Shown here piece after piece: positions 1 to 7,166 of a DNA stretch of 7,166 bases. Location: NCBI GenBank assembly GCA_905215765.1, contig CAJMRP010000102.1:1-7166 (forward strand), read 5' to 3'. The position numbers and the translations under genes are program-made. The notes under the pieces were generated by a model. That model ran no database searches. It saw only the letters and a list, made by a program, of their open reading frames with translations, and had not been told where the DNA came from. Each line of letters opens with the position of its first letter. Position 1 is the first letter of the stretch. Origin of the DNA: an uncultured bacterium. GTDB taxonomy: Bacteria; Actinomycetota; Coriobacteriia; Coriobacteriales; Coriobacteriaceae.

Positions 1-1
1 G

Positions 2-277
2 GAGCCCGCCGCGCAGGCGCCTGTCGCCGCACCGGAGCCCAAGGGCACCGAGGTAACCGCTCCCATGGTCGGCGTTTTCTATGCTGCCCCGGCGCCGGGC
101 GACGAGCCGTTTGTGCACGTGGGCTCCATGGTCAAGGCCGGCGAGACCCTCTGCATCATCGAGGCCATGAAGGTTCTCAACGAGGTGACGGCTGAGGCAG
201 ACGGTGAGGTGCTCGAGATCTGCGTGGCCGACGGCGACCTCGTGGAGTTTGGCAGCTGCCTCATGAGGATCGGATAG
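2..277 (+). CDS. accB: Biotin carboxyl carrier protein of acetyl-CoA carboxylase (C-terminal part)
   Basis: This is the biotin-carrying subunit of acetyl-CoA carboxylase: its biotin is carboxylated by AccC and then passes the carboxyl group to acetyl-CoA at the carboxyltransferase. The frame is open from the first bases, so the gene begins before the window; 91 residues are visible. The first ~20 are a Pro/Ala-rich segment, typical of the flexible linker before the BCCP domain. The lipoyl/biotinyl domain follows, with the biotinylation motif EAMKV (acceptor lysine codon at 170-172, visible residue 57) and the usual glycine-rich beta turns on either side. An ATG at 65 lies inside the conserved domain (TAPMVGVFY, the normal BCCP domain entry), so it is not the start. 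fabZ follows almost immediately, and accC and accD/A lie downstream. The family assignment is secure; only the N-terminus is missing. Confidence 0.96.
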   Translation, partial: EPAAQAPVAAPEPKGTEVTAPMVGVFYAAPAPGDEPFVHVGSMVKAGETLCIIEAMKVLNEVTAEADGEVLEICVADGDLVEFGSCLMRIG

Positions 278-281
278 GTGA
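276..281 (+). promoter_or_regulatory. Ribosome binding site deciding the fabZ start
   Basis: AGGTGA overlaps the accB stop codon (TAG at 275-277) and sits 5 nt before the ATG at 287. This favours the ATG over the in-frame GTG at 278, which would abut the accB stop and has only a weaker GAGG at 265-268 before it. The overlap of the accB stop with this site suggests translational coupling. Confidence 0.55.
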
Positions 282-286
282 TATCC

Positions 287-709
287 ATGAACAAAGAAGA
301 GCTTAAAGAACTGTTGCCGCATCGCGAGCCGATGCTTTTGCTCGACGAAGCCGAGCTGGTGGGCGACGAGGCCCACGGCAAGATCACGATTACGGGCGAC
401 GAGTACTTTTTGCAGGGGCATTTTCCGGGAAACCCGGTGGTCCCCGGCGTGATCCAGTGCGAGATGCTCGCCCAAAACTGCTGCGTGCTGCTGATGGGCG
501 ATGAGGAGGCGCGCGGCGCGACGCCGTTCTACACGAGTCTGGACAAGGTGCGCTTTAAGCGTCCGGTGCGCCCGGGCGACACGGTGGATCTGGTGTGCAC
601 CATCACGCGTGCGCGCGGGCCGTTCCGCTTTGCGACGGGTACTGCGAGCGTCAACGGTGAGGTTTGCTGCCGCGCCGATATGTCTTTTGCACTCATGCAC
701 GAAAGTTAA
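287..709 (+). CDS. fabZ: 3-hydroxyacyl-[acyl-carrier-protein] dehydratase FabZ
   Basis: FabZ dehydrates (3R)-hydroxyacyl-ACP to trans-2-enoyl-ACP in type II fatty-acid elongation, in the cytoplasm. The 140-residue product (from ATG 287) has the usual FabZ length and a single hotdog fold. Visible motifs are LLPHREPMLLLD near the N-terminus, the catalytic block GHFPGNPVVPGV with His45, and Glu59 fourteen residues later in the segment CEMLAQ; this matches the His/Glu pair of E. coli FabZ. The conserved segment SLDKVRFKRPVRPGD follows. A GTG start at 278 would add three residues. The gene lies between accB and accC, as in many Firmicutes and Coriobacteriia clusters, which couples malonyl-CoA supply with the elongation cycle. 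A FabA-like isomerase role cannot be excluded by sequence alone, but length and motifs fit FabZ. Confidence 0.95.
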   Translation: MNKEELKELLPHREPMLLLDEAELVGDEAHGKITITGDEYFLQGHFPGNPVVPGVIQCEMLAQNCCVLLMGDEEARGATPFYTSLDKVRFKRPVRPGDTVDLVCTITRARGPFRFATGTASVNGEVCCRADMSFALMHES

Positions 710-719
710 GGAAGGCTTC

Positions 720-2049
<1,330 letters not shown>

Positions 2050-2063
<14 letters not shown>

Positions 2064-3774
2064 AAAAGCGAAGACGGTCAACGTCCTCGAGGGACCGATA
2101 ACCGAGTCGTGCGCCGAGTTTCCCGCACGCCACGTGTTTATCAAGTGCCCGGAGTGCCGCCGTGTGATCGATGAGGCGCGCCTGCACGACAATCTCGAGG
2201 TCTGCCCTCGTTGCGGCAAACACTTTCGCGTGAGCGGTCGCGCGCGCACGCGCATGACGGTCGACGAGGGCACGTTTGAGGAATGGGATGCCAATCTGGC
2301 GTCGGAGGACTTCCTCTCGTTTCCTGGCTATGCCGACAAACTCAAGAGCGTGAGCGAGCGTTCGGGCGAGCGCGATGCCGTTGTGTGCGGCAGGGGCAAA
2401 ATCTGCGGTTGCGATGCGGCGCTCTTCTTTATGGACGCCAACTTTATGATGGGCTCGATGGGTTCCGTGGTGGGCGAGAAGATCTGTCGCACATTTGAGC
2501 GAGCGACCGAGCTTGGATTGCCAGTTGTCGGCTTTACCGTTTCGGGCGGTGCACGCATGCAAGAGGGCGTGACATCGCTTATGCAGATGGCCAAGATTTC
2601 TGCGGCGGTTAGGCGCCATAGCGAGGTGGGCGGCCTGTATATCACGGTGCTCACTGATCCCACGACCGGAGGCGTAACCGCGAGCTTTGCCATGGAGGGC
2701 GATATTATCCTGGCCGAGCCCGATGCCCTGACGGCATTTGCCGGCCCGCGCGTGATCGAGCAGAACATGCACAAGCGCCTGCCCAAGGGATTCCAGCGCT
2801 CCGAGTTTTTGCTGGAGCACGGCTTTTGCGATGCCGTTGTTCCGCGTGGCGAGATTGCGCTCACGGTAGGCGAGCTGCTGGCACTGCACGAAGGGCACGC
2901 GCCCGGCCTGGGGGCACCGCATGAGATCGTGCATACGGGTCGTCGCGGCAAAAAGCTGGGACACTTGTTCAAGCGCTCGACCGCACCAAAAACCGCGCTC
3001 GAGATTGTCAAGCAGACCCGCTCGGCAGATCGCGCCACGGCGGGCGAGATGATCTCGCTGGGCCTGGATGGATTTGTGGAGCTGCACGGCGACCGTTACT
3101 TTGGCGACGATGCTGCCGTGGTGGGCGGCATCGGCTGGAAGGACGGACGACCCGTGACGGTTATCGCCATCGAGCGCGGCACCACGACCAAAGAGCGTAT
3201 GCGCCGCAACTTTGGCATGGCGCATCCCGAGGGCTACCGCAAAGCGCGTCGCCTGATGCGCCAGGCCGAAAAGTTTGGTCGACCGGTTCTGTGCCTGGTC
3301 GATACTTCGGGCGCGTTTTGCGGCATCGGTGCCGAGGAGCGCGGCCAGGGCGAGGCGATTGCCCAGAATCTCATGGAGATGAGCGGTCTTAAGACACCGA
3401 TTGTCTCGGTGGTGACGGGCGAAGGCGGCTCTGGCGGCGCGCTGGCGCTGTCCGTGGCCGACCGCATCCTGATGCTCTCGAGCTCGGCCTATTCGGTCGT
3501 GAGCCCCGAGGCCTGTGCGTCGATCCTGTGGAAGGATACCGAGCGCGCGAATGAGGCCGCCGAGGCGCTTAAGCTCACGGCTCCCGATCTGTTGGGGCTC
3601 GGCATCATCGACGGCATTGTTGACGATAGGGGCCTGTCGCATGAGGAGATCGCCGGTGCCGTCATGTCCTCGGCATTTGATGCCTTCGATACGCTTGGGC
3701 GGCTCGACGACGCGACTCTCGCAAACCTCCGTTACGAAAAGTACCGCGCAATCGGTCAGTACCGCACGATGTGA
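2050..3774 (+). CDS. accDA: Fused acetyl-CoA carboxylase carboxyltransferase (AccD-AccA, beta-alpha)
   Basis: This protein moves the carboxyl group from carboxybiotin to acetyl-CoA to give malonyl-CoA. Most bacteria encode the beta (AccD) and alpha (AccA) subunits separately; here one 574-residue frame carries both, in the order AccD then AccA. Residues ~30-60 are the AccD zinc ribbon (Cys33, Cys36, Cys52, Cys55). The AccD crotonase-like core follows, with SGGARMQEG at 165-173 and LTDPTTGGVTASFA. A linker (~275-312) leads into AccA (~315-574), with RRNFGMAHPEGYRKA, DTSGAFCGIGAEERGQ (418-433), GEGGSGGA (457-464) and YSVVSPEACASILW. The N-terminal helical part of stand-alone AccA is largely missing, which makes the fusion compact. 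The start ATG 2050 lies inside accC behind GATGGGG; ATG 2056 is an alternative. The overlap implies coupled translation. Confidence 0.95.
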
Positions 3775-3822
3775 CAAAGGGACAGCCCGCATGTCACATT
3801 GGGAAAGGCGTTCCATGTCACA
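3769..3822 (+). repeat. Inverted and direct TGTCACA boxes at the accDA/EIIC junction
   Basis: ATGTGACA (3769-3776, containing the accDA stop codon) is the exact reverse complement of TGTCACAT (3792-3799), with 15 nt between them. A direct copy, CATGTCACA, recurs at 3790-3798 and 3814-3822, 24 nt apart. As RNA, the 8-bp stem would hold the AAAGGGA Shine-Dalgarno-like run in its loop and the upstream ATG (3791) at its 3' edge, leaving the ATG at 3815 free. It could be a translational control hairpin, a protein-binding site or a trace of a dispersed intergenic repeat. No function can be assigned from sequence. Confidence 0.4.
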
Positions 3823-5029
3823 AGTTTCTAACACCACGTTTGCAACGACGGTTTCATCAAACGCCATGGCTGTGGTGGACTATCTGTCCAAAAGCATGAT
3901 GTCGGCGCTGCCCTTTATTGTCTGCGCGGCGTTGTTCCGCACCGTCGCCGTCATTATGGGCGAAGGCATGCTGGGCCTGTGGTCTGCCGATTCCGAAATC
4001 TATCGCCTGTTCTACAGTTGGCTCTATAACGCCGGCTACTACTTTTTGCCCATTTATCTTGGTTGGGCGGCCGCCCGCCAGCTCGGTTGCTCGGAGCAGC
4101 TGGGCATGATGCTGGGCGGCGTATTGATTGCACCCGATCTGCTTAAGCTCGTCGATGCCGCATCGACGACGGGGGCATCGATGACTTCCGTGTATGGTCT
4201 GCTTCCCGCGCCGGTCAACGATTACACGACGACTGTTATTCCGGTTCTCATCTCGGTGCCCGTGCTATGGCGAGTGGAGTGTTTCTTTAAGCGCGTTATC
4301 CCTAAGGCCGTGGCGTTTTCGTTCGTTCCGTTTGCGACCATGCTTGTCATGGTTCCGGTTTCGCTGTGTATTACGGCGCCGGCGGGCAGCTATCTGGGCA
4401 TGCTGTTGGGCCAGCTTATGTTTATGCTTGGCAATTCCGGTGGCATCGTGTCGCTGCTCACGCTCATGGGGCTTGCCGCGGGCTGGGAGTTCCTAAAGAT
4501 CGCCGGCGTCAGCAACGTTGTCCTATCGCTTGCCTACGCGCAGTTCATGAGTGTGGGAACGGATTCGTGCATCCTGATCGCCGCGACGATGGCGACGTTC
4601 GCCGTTTGGGGCATGCCCTTTGGCGCGTCGCTCCGCGTTGCGGATAAGGACGAGAAGGCGCTCATGCTGGGCTATTCAATCTCGGGTGTTCTTGGCGGCG
4701 TAAGCGAGCCGGCGCTGTACGGTTGCGGCTTTAAATATGGCAGGTGCCTGACGTGCATGGCCATTGGCGGCGCCGTCGGAGGCCTTGTTGCGGCCGTGGG
4801 CCACGTTACGGCCTATACCATCGGCATGACGAATGTCCTCATGGTCATTGGCTTTGCCACGGGCGGCATCTCGAACCTGCTGTGGTGCTGCGCTGCCGGC
4901 GGCACGGCATTTGCGGTGTCTGCGGCGCTGAGCTACTGCTTTGGTGTGGTGCCGACGAAGGAACAGGCGACGGAGGACGGAGCCGATTTGCCCGAAACAG
5001 TGGCGAGCGCTGCTGAAGCAAGCGCATAA
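3815..5029 (+). CDS. PTS transporter EIIC subunit, glucose/beta-glucoside-type fold, stand-alone
   Basis: This is a polytopic membrane protein of the phosphotransferase-system EIIC family, which carries a sugar across the membrane while the partner EIIB phosphorylates it. The 404 residues hold about ten hydrophobic segments. Family signatures are SMMSALPFIVCAAL near the N-terminus, YFLPIYLGWAAARQLGCS with LGGVLIAPDLL, and the hallmark GGVSEPALYG (Glu298, the position equivalent to the sugar-binding Glu of GITEP motifs). No EIIB domain with its phospho-cysteine loop and no EIIA domain is present at either end, so the partners must be encoded elsewhere. ATG 3815 was chosen for GGAAAGG six nt upstream; ATG 3791 would add eight residues and also has a possible ribosome site. 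The short gap after accDA, and the first clear terminator coming only after this gene, suggest cotranscription with the carboxylase operon. Substrate is unknown. Confidence 0.85.
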   Translation: MSQVSNTTFATTVSSNAMAVVDYLSKSMMSALPFIVCAALFRTVAVIMGEGMLGLWSADSEIYRLFYSWLYNAGYYFLPIYLGWAAARQLGCSEQLGMMLGGVLIAPDLLKLVDAASTTGASMTSVYGLLPAPVNDYTTTVIPVLISVPVLWRVECFFKRVIPKAVAFSFVPFATMLVMVPVSLCITAPAGSYLGMLLGQLMFMLGNSGGIVSLLTLMGLAAGWEFLKIAGVSNVVLSLAYAQFMSVGTDSCILIAATMATFAVWGMPFGASLRVADKDEKALMLGYSISGVLGGVSEPALYGCGFKYGRCLTCMAIGGAVGGLVAAVGHVTAYTIGMTNVLMVIGFATGGISNLLWCCAAGGTAFAVSAALSYCFGVVPTKEQATEDGADLPETVASAAEASA

Positions 5030-5067
5030 ACCCGTGCGACTAAAGGGGGATTCCTTTGCCATGCTCC

Positions 5068-5100
5068 AAGGTCGTAGCCCGTGTGGGTTGCGGCCTTTTT
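5068..5100 (+). terminator. Rho-independent terminator after the EIIC gene
   Basis: A 13-bp stem (5068-5080 with 5085-5097, including three G-U pairs) closes a GTGT loop and runs into a T tract (TTTTT at 5096-5100). It lies 38 nt after the EIIC stop and is the first clear intrinsic terminator downstream of accB, so it probably ends the acc-EIIC transcript. Confidence 0.85.
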
Positions 5101-5132
5101 GTATCTGGGGGACAAAGTGGCTACACTACAAT
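5099..5132 (+). promoter_or_regulatory. Possible promoter for the CDF transporter
   Basis: TTGTAT (5099-5104), then 17 nt, then TACACT (5122-5127) resembles a sigma-70-type -35/-10 pair. An overlapping TACAAT at 5127-5132 is an alternative -10 but has no good -35. The site overlaps the T tract of the preceding terminator, so the two transcription units abut. An AT-rich stretch (ATAGATATATAGG, 5144-5156) follows before the gene. This rests on motif resemblance alone. Confidence 0.35.
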
Positions 5133-5179
5133 CCGTTTGAGCAATAGATATATAGGTAGTACCGTGGGGGCGGATGTAG

Positions 5180-6334
5180 ATGGTCGAGTGGATTGTTAAG
5201 CGTGCGCAGGGCGACCGTGCGCGCGTGGGCACGTTGACGGGCGTGGTGTGTATTCTCGCCAATGTGGCACTATGCGCTGCGAAGGGCGTAATTGGCGTGC
5301 TGTCGGGATCGGTTTCGATCGTGGCAGATGCCATGAACAACCTGTCCGATGCCAGCTCGAATATCGTGAGCGTGCTGGGTTTTAAGCTGGCGAGCAAGCC
5401 CGCCGACCCCGAGCATCCATACGGCCATGGTCGCTACGAGTACCTCTCGGGTCTTGTCGTGGCGGCGCTCGTGCTTCTCATTGGCCTTGAACTGGTGAAG
5501 TCCTCGTTTGAGCGCATCATCCACCCCGAACCTGTCGAGTTCTCGCTTGCCCTGGTGGCAGTCCTGGCGCTTTCGATGGTTGTTAAGCTGTGGATGGCGG
5601 CGCTCAACCAAAAGCTCGGCGACCGTATCGAGTCCGAGACACTGCATGCGACTGCCCAGGATTCCAAGAACGATGTTCTTGCCACGGGCGCCGTGCTGGC
5701 GTGCGCAATTGTTTCGCAGGTGACGCACATCAATCTTGACGCATGGGTCGGCCTTGCCGTTGGCGCCTATATTGGCTGGAGCGGCTTTGAACTTATTCAA
5801 GATACGGTGAGCCCGCTTTTGGGTCAGTCGCCTGATCCTAAGCTGGTCAAGCACATTCGAGACAAGATCATGAGCTATCCCGGCGTTTTGGGCGTTCACG
5901 ATTTGATGGTTCACGACTACGGCCCGGGCAGGAAGTTCGCAAGCGCGCATGCCGAGATGGCGGCCGAGGTCAGTCCGCTGGAAAGTCACGACACGCTCGA
6001 TAACATTGAGCAGTCGTTTAGGGACGAGGACGGCATGATCGTCACGCTCCATTACGATCCCATCGTGACCGACGATCCAAAGGTGGCGAGCATGCGTCTG
6101 CGCATCAACGCTATGGCTCAAGAGATTGATAGCCGCCTCTCGATCCACGACCTACGCTGTGTTCCGGGCCCCACGCACACCAACGTGATCTTTGACTGCG
6201 TACGTCCCTCGGATTTGGCGATGAGCGCCGAGGACCTGAAGCGCGCGTTGGCGAAACGGGTCGAATCGGAATATCCCAAGTCGGTCGCCAAGATCACGAT
6301 TGACGAGGACTACGTAGGCCATACCCACGAGTAG
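5180..6334 (+). CDS. Cation diffusion facilitator family transporter, probable Mn2+ exporter type
   Basis: This is a six-helix CDF membrane protein that exports divalent metal in exchange for protons; it works as a dimer. The 384 residues have helices near 19-40, 45-68, 89-107, 120-140, 166-182 and 187-205. The metal site reads Asn53-x3-Asp57 in helix 2 (NNLSD) and Asp161-x3-Asp165 at helix 5 (DSKND). This N-D-D-D set is that described for Mn-selective MntE-like CDFs, whereas Zn-type members use His/Asp. HPYGHGRYEYLSG (79-91) is the conserved inter-helix loop. The cytoplasmic ZT-dimer domain (~210-295) is followed by about 85 further residues that look like a second alpha/beta module, ending in GHTHE. 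The ATG at 5180 follows GGGGGCGGA at 5166-5174. Mn specificity is inferred; Fe or Zn cannot be excluded. Confidence 0.9.
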   Translation: MVEWIVKRAQGDRARVGTLTGVVCILANVALCAAKGVIGVLSGSVSIVADAMNNLSDASSNIVSVLGFKLASKPADPEHPYGHGRYEYLSGLVVAALVLLIGLELVKSSFERIIHPEPVEFSLALVAVLALSMVVKLWMAALNQKLGDRIESETLHATAQDSKNDVLATGAVLACAIVSQVTHINLDAWVGLAVGAYIGWSGFELIQDTVSPLLGQSPDPKLVKHIRDKIMSYPGVLGVHDLMVHDYGPGRKFASAHAEMAAEVSPLESHDTLDNIEQSFRDEDGMIVTLHYDPIVTDDPKVASMRLRINAMAQEIDSRLSIHDLRCVPGPTHTNVIFDCVRPSDLAMSAEDLKRALAKRVESEYPKSVAKITIDEDYVGHTHE

Positions 6335-6373
6335 GGCTGTGCCGAAAAAGCAAGTTATGCAGAAGGGGAGAGC

Positions 6374-6994
6374 ATGAAGCGCCTATACCTACTCCGCCAC
6401 GGTCAGACGGAGTTCAACGTCAAAAAGCTGGTCCAGGGCCGCTGCGATTCACCGTTGACCGACCTGGGCCGCAAACAAGCGGGAATGGCAGCCGCATGGC
6501 TCAAGGCCCACGACGTCGTCCCCGATAAAGTGGTCTCTTCGCCCTTAGGCCGAGCCATGGACACGGCAAGTCTCGTCGCAACCGAACTCCTCGGCCGGGA
6601 TGCAGCAGTCGAGCCCTGCGAAGGCATCATCGAGCGCAGCTACGGCACCTTCGAAGAAGGCCCCCACGACGCCCTACCCACCGACGTCTGGGACCCCGGC
6701 GAGGACCTGATCCCATTTGGCGGAGAAGGAAGCCATGCCCTGCAGGAGCGCATGGTGGGCACCCTCACCAATCTCATGGGCGCCGAGGGCATCGAAACCC
6801 TCCTAGCAGTAAGCCACGGCAGCGCCAGCCGCCAATTCATCAAAGCTGCAGCCCCAGAGGGCTTCGAGCTCCCAACAAAACTCCCCAACTGCGCCATCAT
6901 GATCTTCGATTTTGACGATGCGCGAGAAGAGGACGATACGCTCCAATGCAAGTTCACCTTGCGGCAAATTATCGATCCCCAACAAAGTCATTAG
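6374..6994 (+). CDS. Histidine phosphatase superfamily protein (phosphoglycerate mutase-like)
   Basis: This belongs to the branch of the histidine phosphatase superfamily that includes GpmB, CobC and broad-specificity phosphatases, cytoplasmic enzymes that use a phospho-histidine intermediate. The 206 residues begin with MKRLYLLRHGQTEFN, which holds the RHG catalytic motif (Arg8, nucleophile His9). Arg60 in SSPLGRAMDTA, Glu87 in IIERSYG and His148 in VSHGSASRQF complete the expected active site. The length is normal. ATG 6374 has AAGGGGAG at 6363-6370. It lies 39 nt after the CDF gene with no terminator between them, so cotranscription is likely, but no functional link is evident. Its codon use differs from its neighbours (more CTA, GCA and GTC; fewer GTG). 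The substrate cannot be told from sequence; a true glycolytic mutase is less likely than a phosphatase. Confidence 0.88.
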   Translation: MKRLYLLRHGQTEFNVKKLVQGRCDSPLTDLGRKQAGMAAAWLKAHDVVPDKVVSSPLGRAMDTASLVATELLGRDAAVEPCEGIIERSYGTFEEGPHDALPTDVWDPGEDLIPFGGEGSHALQERMVGTLTNLMGAEGIETLLAVSHGSASRQFIKAAAPEGFELPTKLPNCAIMIFDFDDAREEDDTLQCKFTLRQIIDPQQSH

Positions 6995-7057
6995 CCTGAG
7001 CGAGCAAGGTTTAGCAGACATCAACGTGGCGTTCCCAGTGTGCGGCGGAGGGGGCGG

Positions 7058-7166
7058 GCCTGAGACATATTAAGGTTGCTGCTCTACAGTCCTGCTCACG
7101 ACGGAGAGCACATTAAGTGCTCTCCTGTTCGTGCGGAACTCGCGACAACCTTAATATGTCTCAGGC
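7058..7166. repeat. Perfect 21-bp inverted repeat enclosing 67 bp
   Basis: The arm at 7058-7078 (begins GCCTGAGACATATTAA) is the exact reverse complement of 7146-7166 (ends ATGTCTCAGGC). The 67 bp between are noncoding and carry their own palindrome. The right arm stops at the final base of the window, so the repeat may be longer, and target duplications or a downstream gene cannot be checked. Candidates are a MITE-like element with terminal inverted repeats, a recombinase-invertible segment, or a long structured RNA. No T tract follows within the window, so it is not a recognisable intrinsic terminator. No transposase or recombinase gene is present here. Confidence 0.75.
7097..7133. repeat. 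Inner palindrome within the terminal inverted repeat
   Basis: GGAGAGCAC (7103-7111), loop ATTAA (7112-7116) and GTGCTCTCC (7117-7125) form a perfect 9-bp stem. After a small asymmetric bulge (1 nt on the left, 3 on the right), CACGA (7097-7101) pairs with TCGTG (7129-7133). It sits near the middle of the 109-bp inverted-repeat unit, so that unit could fold into a long nested hairpin. It could equally be a dyad operator for a dimeric regulator. Confidence 0.6.

Noticed and set aside
7..40. Pro/Ala-rich start of the window as a possible low-complexity repeat
   Set aside because: It is the normal flexible linker preceding the biotinyl domain of AccB.
501..719. Upstream in-frame extension of accC
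   Set aside because: AccC proteins begin at MFDKVLIANRGE, the ribosome site lies directly before 720, and the extension is an out-of-frame reading of fabZ.
3515..3790. Upstream in-frame extension of the EIIC gene into accDA
   Set aside because: It is an out-of-frame reading of the conserved AccA end, and good ribosome sites exist before 3791 and 3815.
3769..3799. CRP/FNR-type operator, since the half-sites resemble TGTGA and TCACA
   Set aside because: The half-sites are 15 nt apart rather than about 6, and the first lies over the stop codon of the upstream gene, so the geometry does not fit.
5101..5179. Manganese riboswitch (yybP-ykoY type) before the CDF gene
   Set aside because: Only about 80 nt remain between the terminator and the start, and I see none of the conserved paired elements of that class.
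5270..6148. Open frame of 292 codons on the - strand opposite the CDF gene
   Set aside because: The + strand carries an intact CDF protein with its metal site; the antisense translation has no family signature.
7058..7166. Retron ncRNA with a1/a2 arms, or an integron attC site
   Set aside because: The enclosed 67 bp is too short for typical msr plus msd, and no reverse transcriptase is visible; the arm ends do not carry the attC core motifs. Sequence beyond the window could reopen the retron idea.

Overview
The window reads as a GC-rich bacterial chromosome segment with all recognisable genes on the + strand. The order accB-fabZ-accC-accD/A, a fused AccD-AccA carboxyltransferase, high GC, a stand-alone PTS EIIC and a long Mn-type CDF transporter together suggest an anaerobic actinobacterium of the Coriobacteriia (Collinsella/Olsenella-like). 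This placement is an inference from gene order and protein style; no search was run.

Positions 2-3774 are the distal part of a type II fatty-acid synthesis operon: the C-terminal end of AccB (biotin carrier, cut by the window edge), FabZ (3-hydroxyacyl-ACP dehydratase), AccC (biotin carboxylase) and a 574-residue AccD-AccA fusion (carboxyltransferase). The genes are packed tightly, with gaps of 9-10 nt and one 14-nt overlap. Together they encode the acetyl-CoA carboxylase that makes malonyl-CoA, plus one elongation-cycle enzyme. The missing upstream part would be expected to carry the start of accB and probably other fab genes.

Positions 3775-5100 hold a PTS EIIC membrane permease with no EIIA or EIIB domain. 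It follows accDA after a short junction with repeated TGTCACA boxes, and a strong intrinsic terminator at 5068-5100 ends the run. It therefore probably shares transcripts with the carboxylase operon.

Positions 5101-6994 form a second unit: a possible promoter beside the terminator, a cation diffusion facilitator with an N-D-D-D (manganese-type) metal site, and a histidine-phosphatase-superfamily gene 39 nt downstream whose codon use differs visibly from its neighbours.

Positions 6995-7166 have no gene that I can support. They contain a perfect 21-bp inverted repeat (7058-7078 and 7146-7166) that encloses 67 bp with its own 9-bp palindrome. The right arm ends exactly at the last base of the window. 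It could be a MITE-like element, an invertible segment, a structured RNA or a contig-end effect, and it is the least explained part of the window. The rest is mostly well-understood metabolism; I did not find a convincing new multi-gene system.
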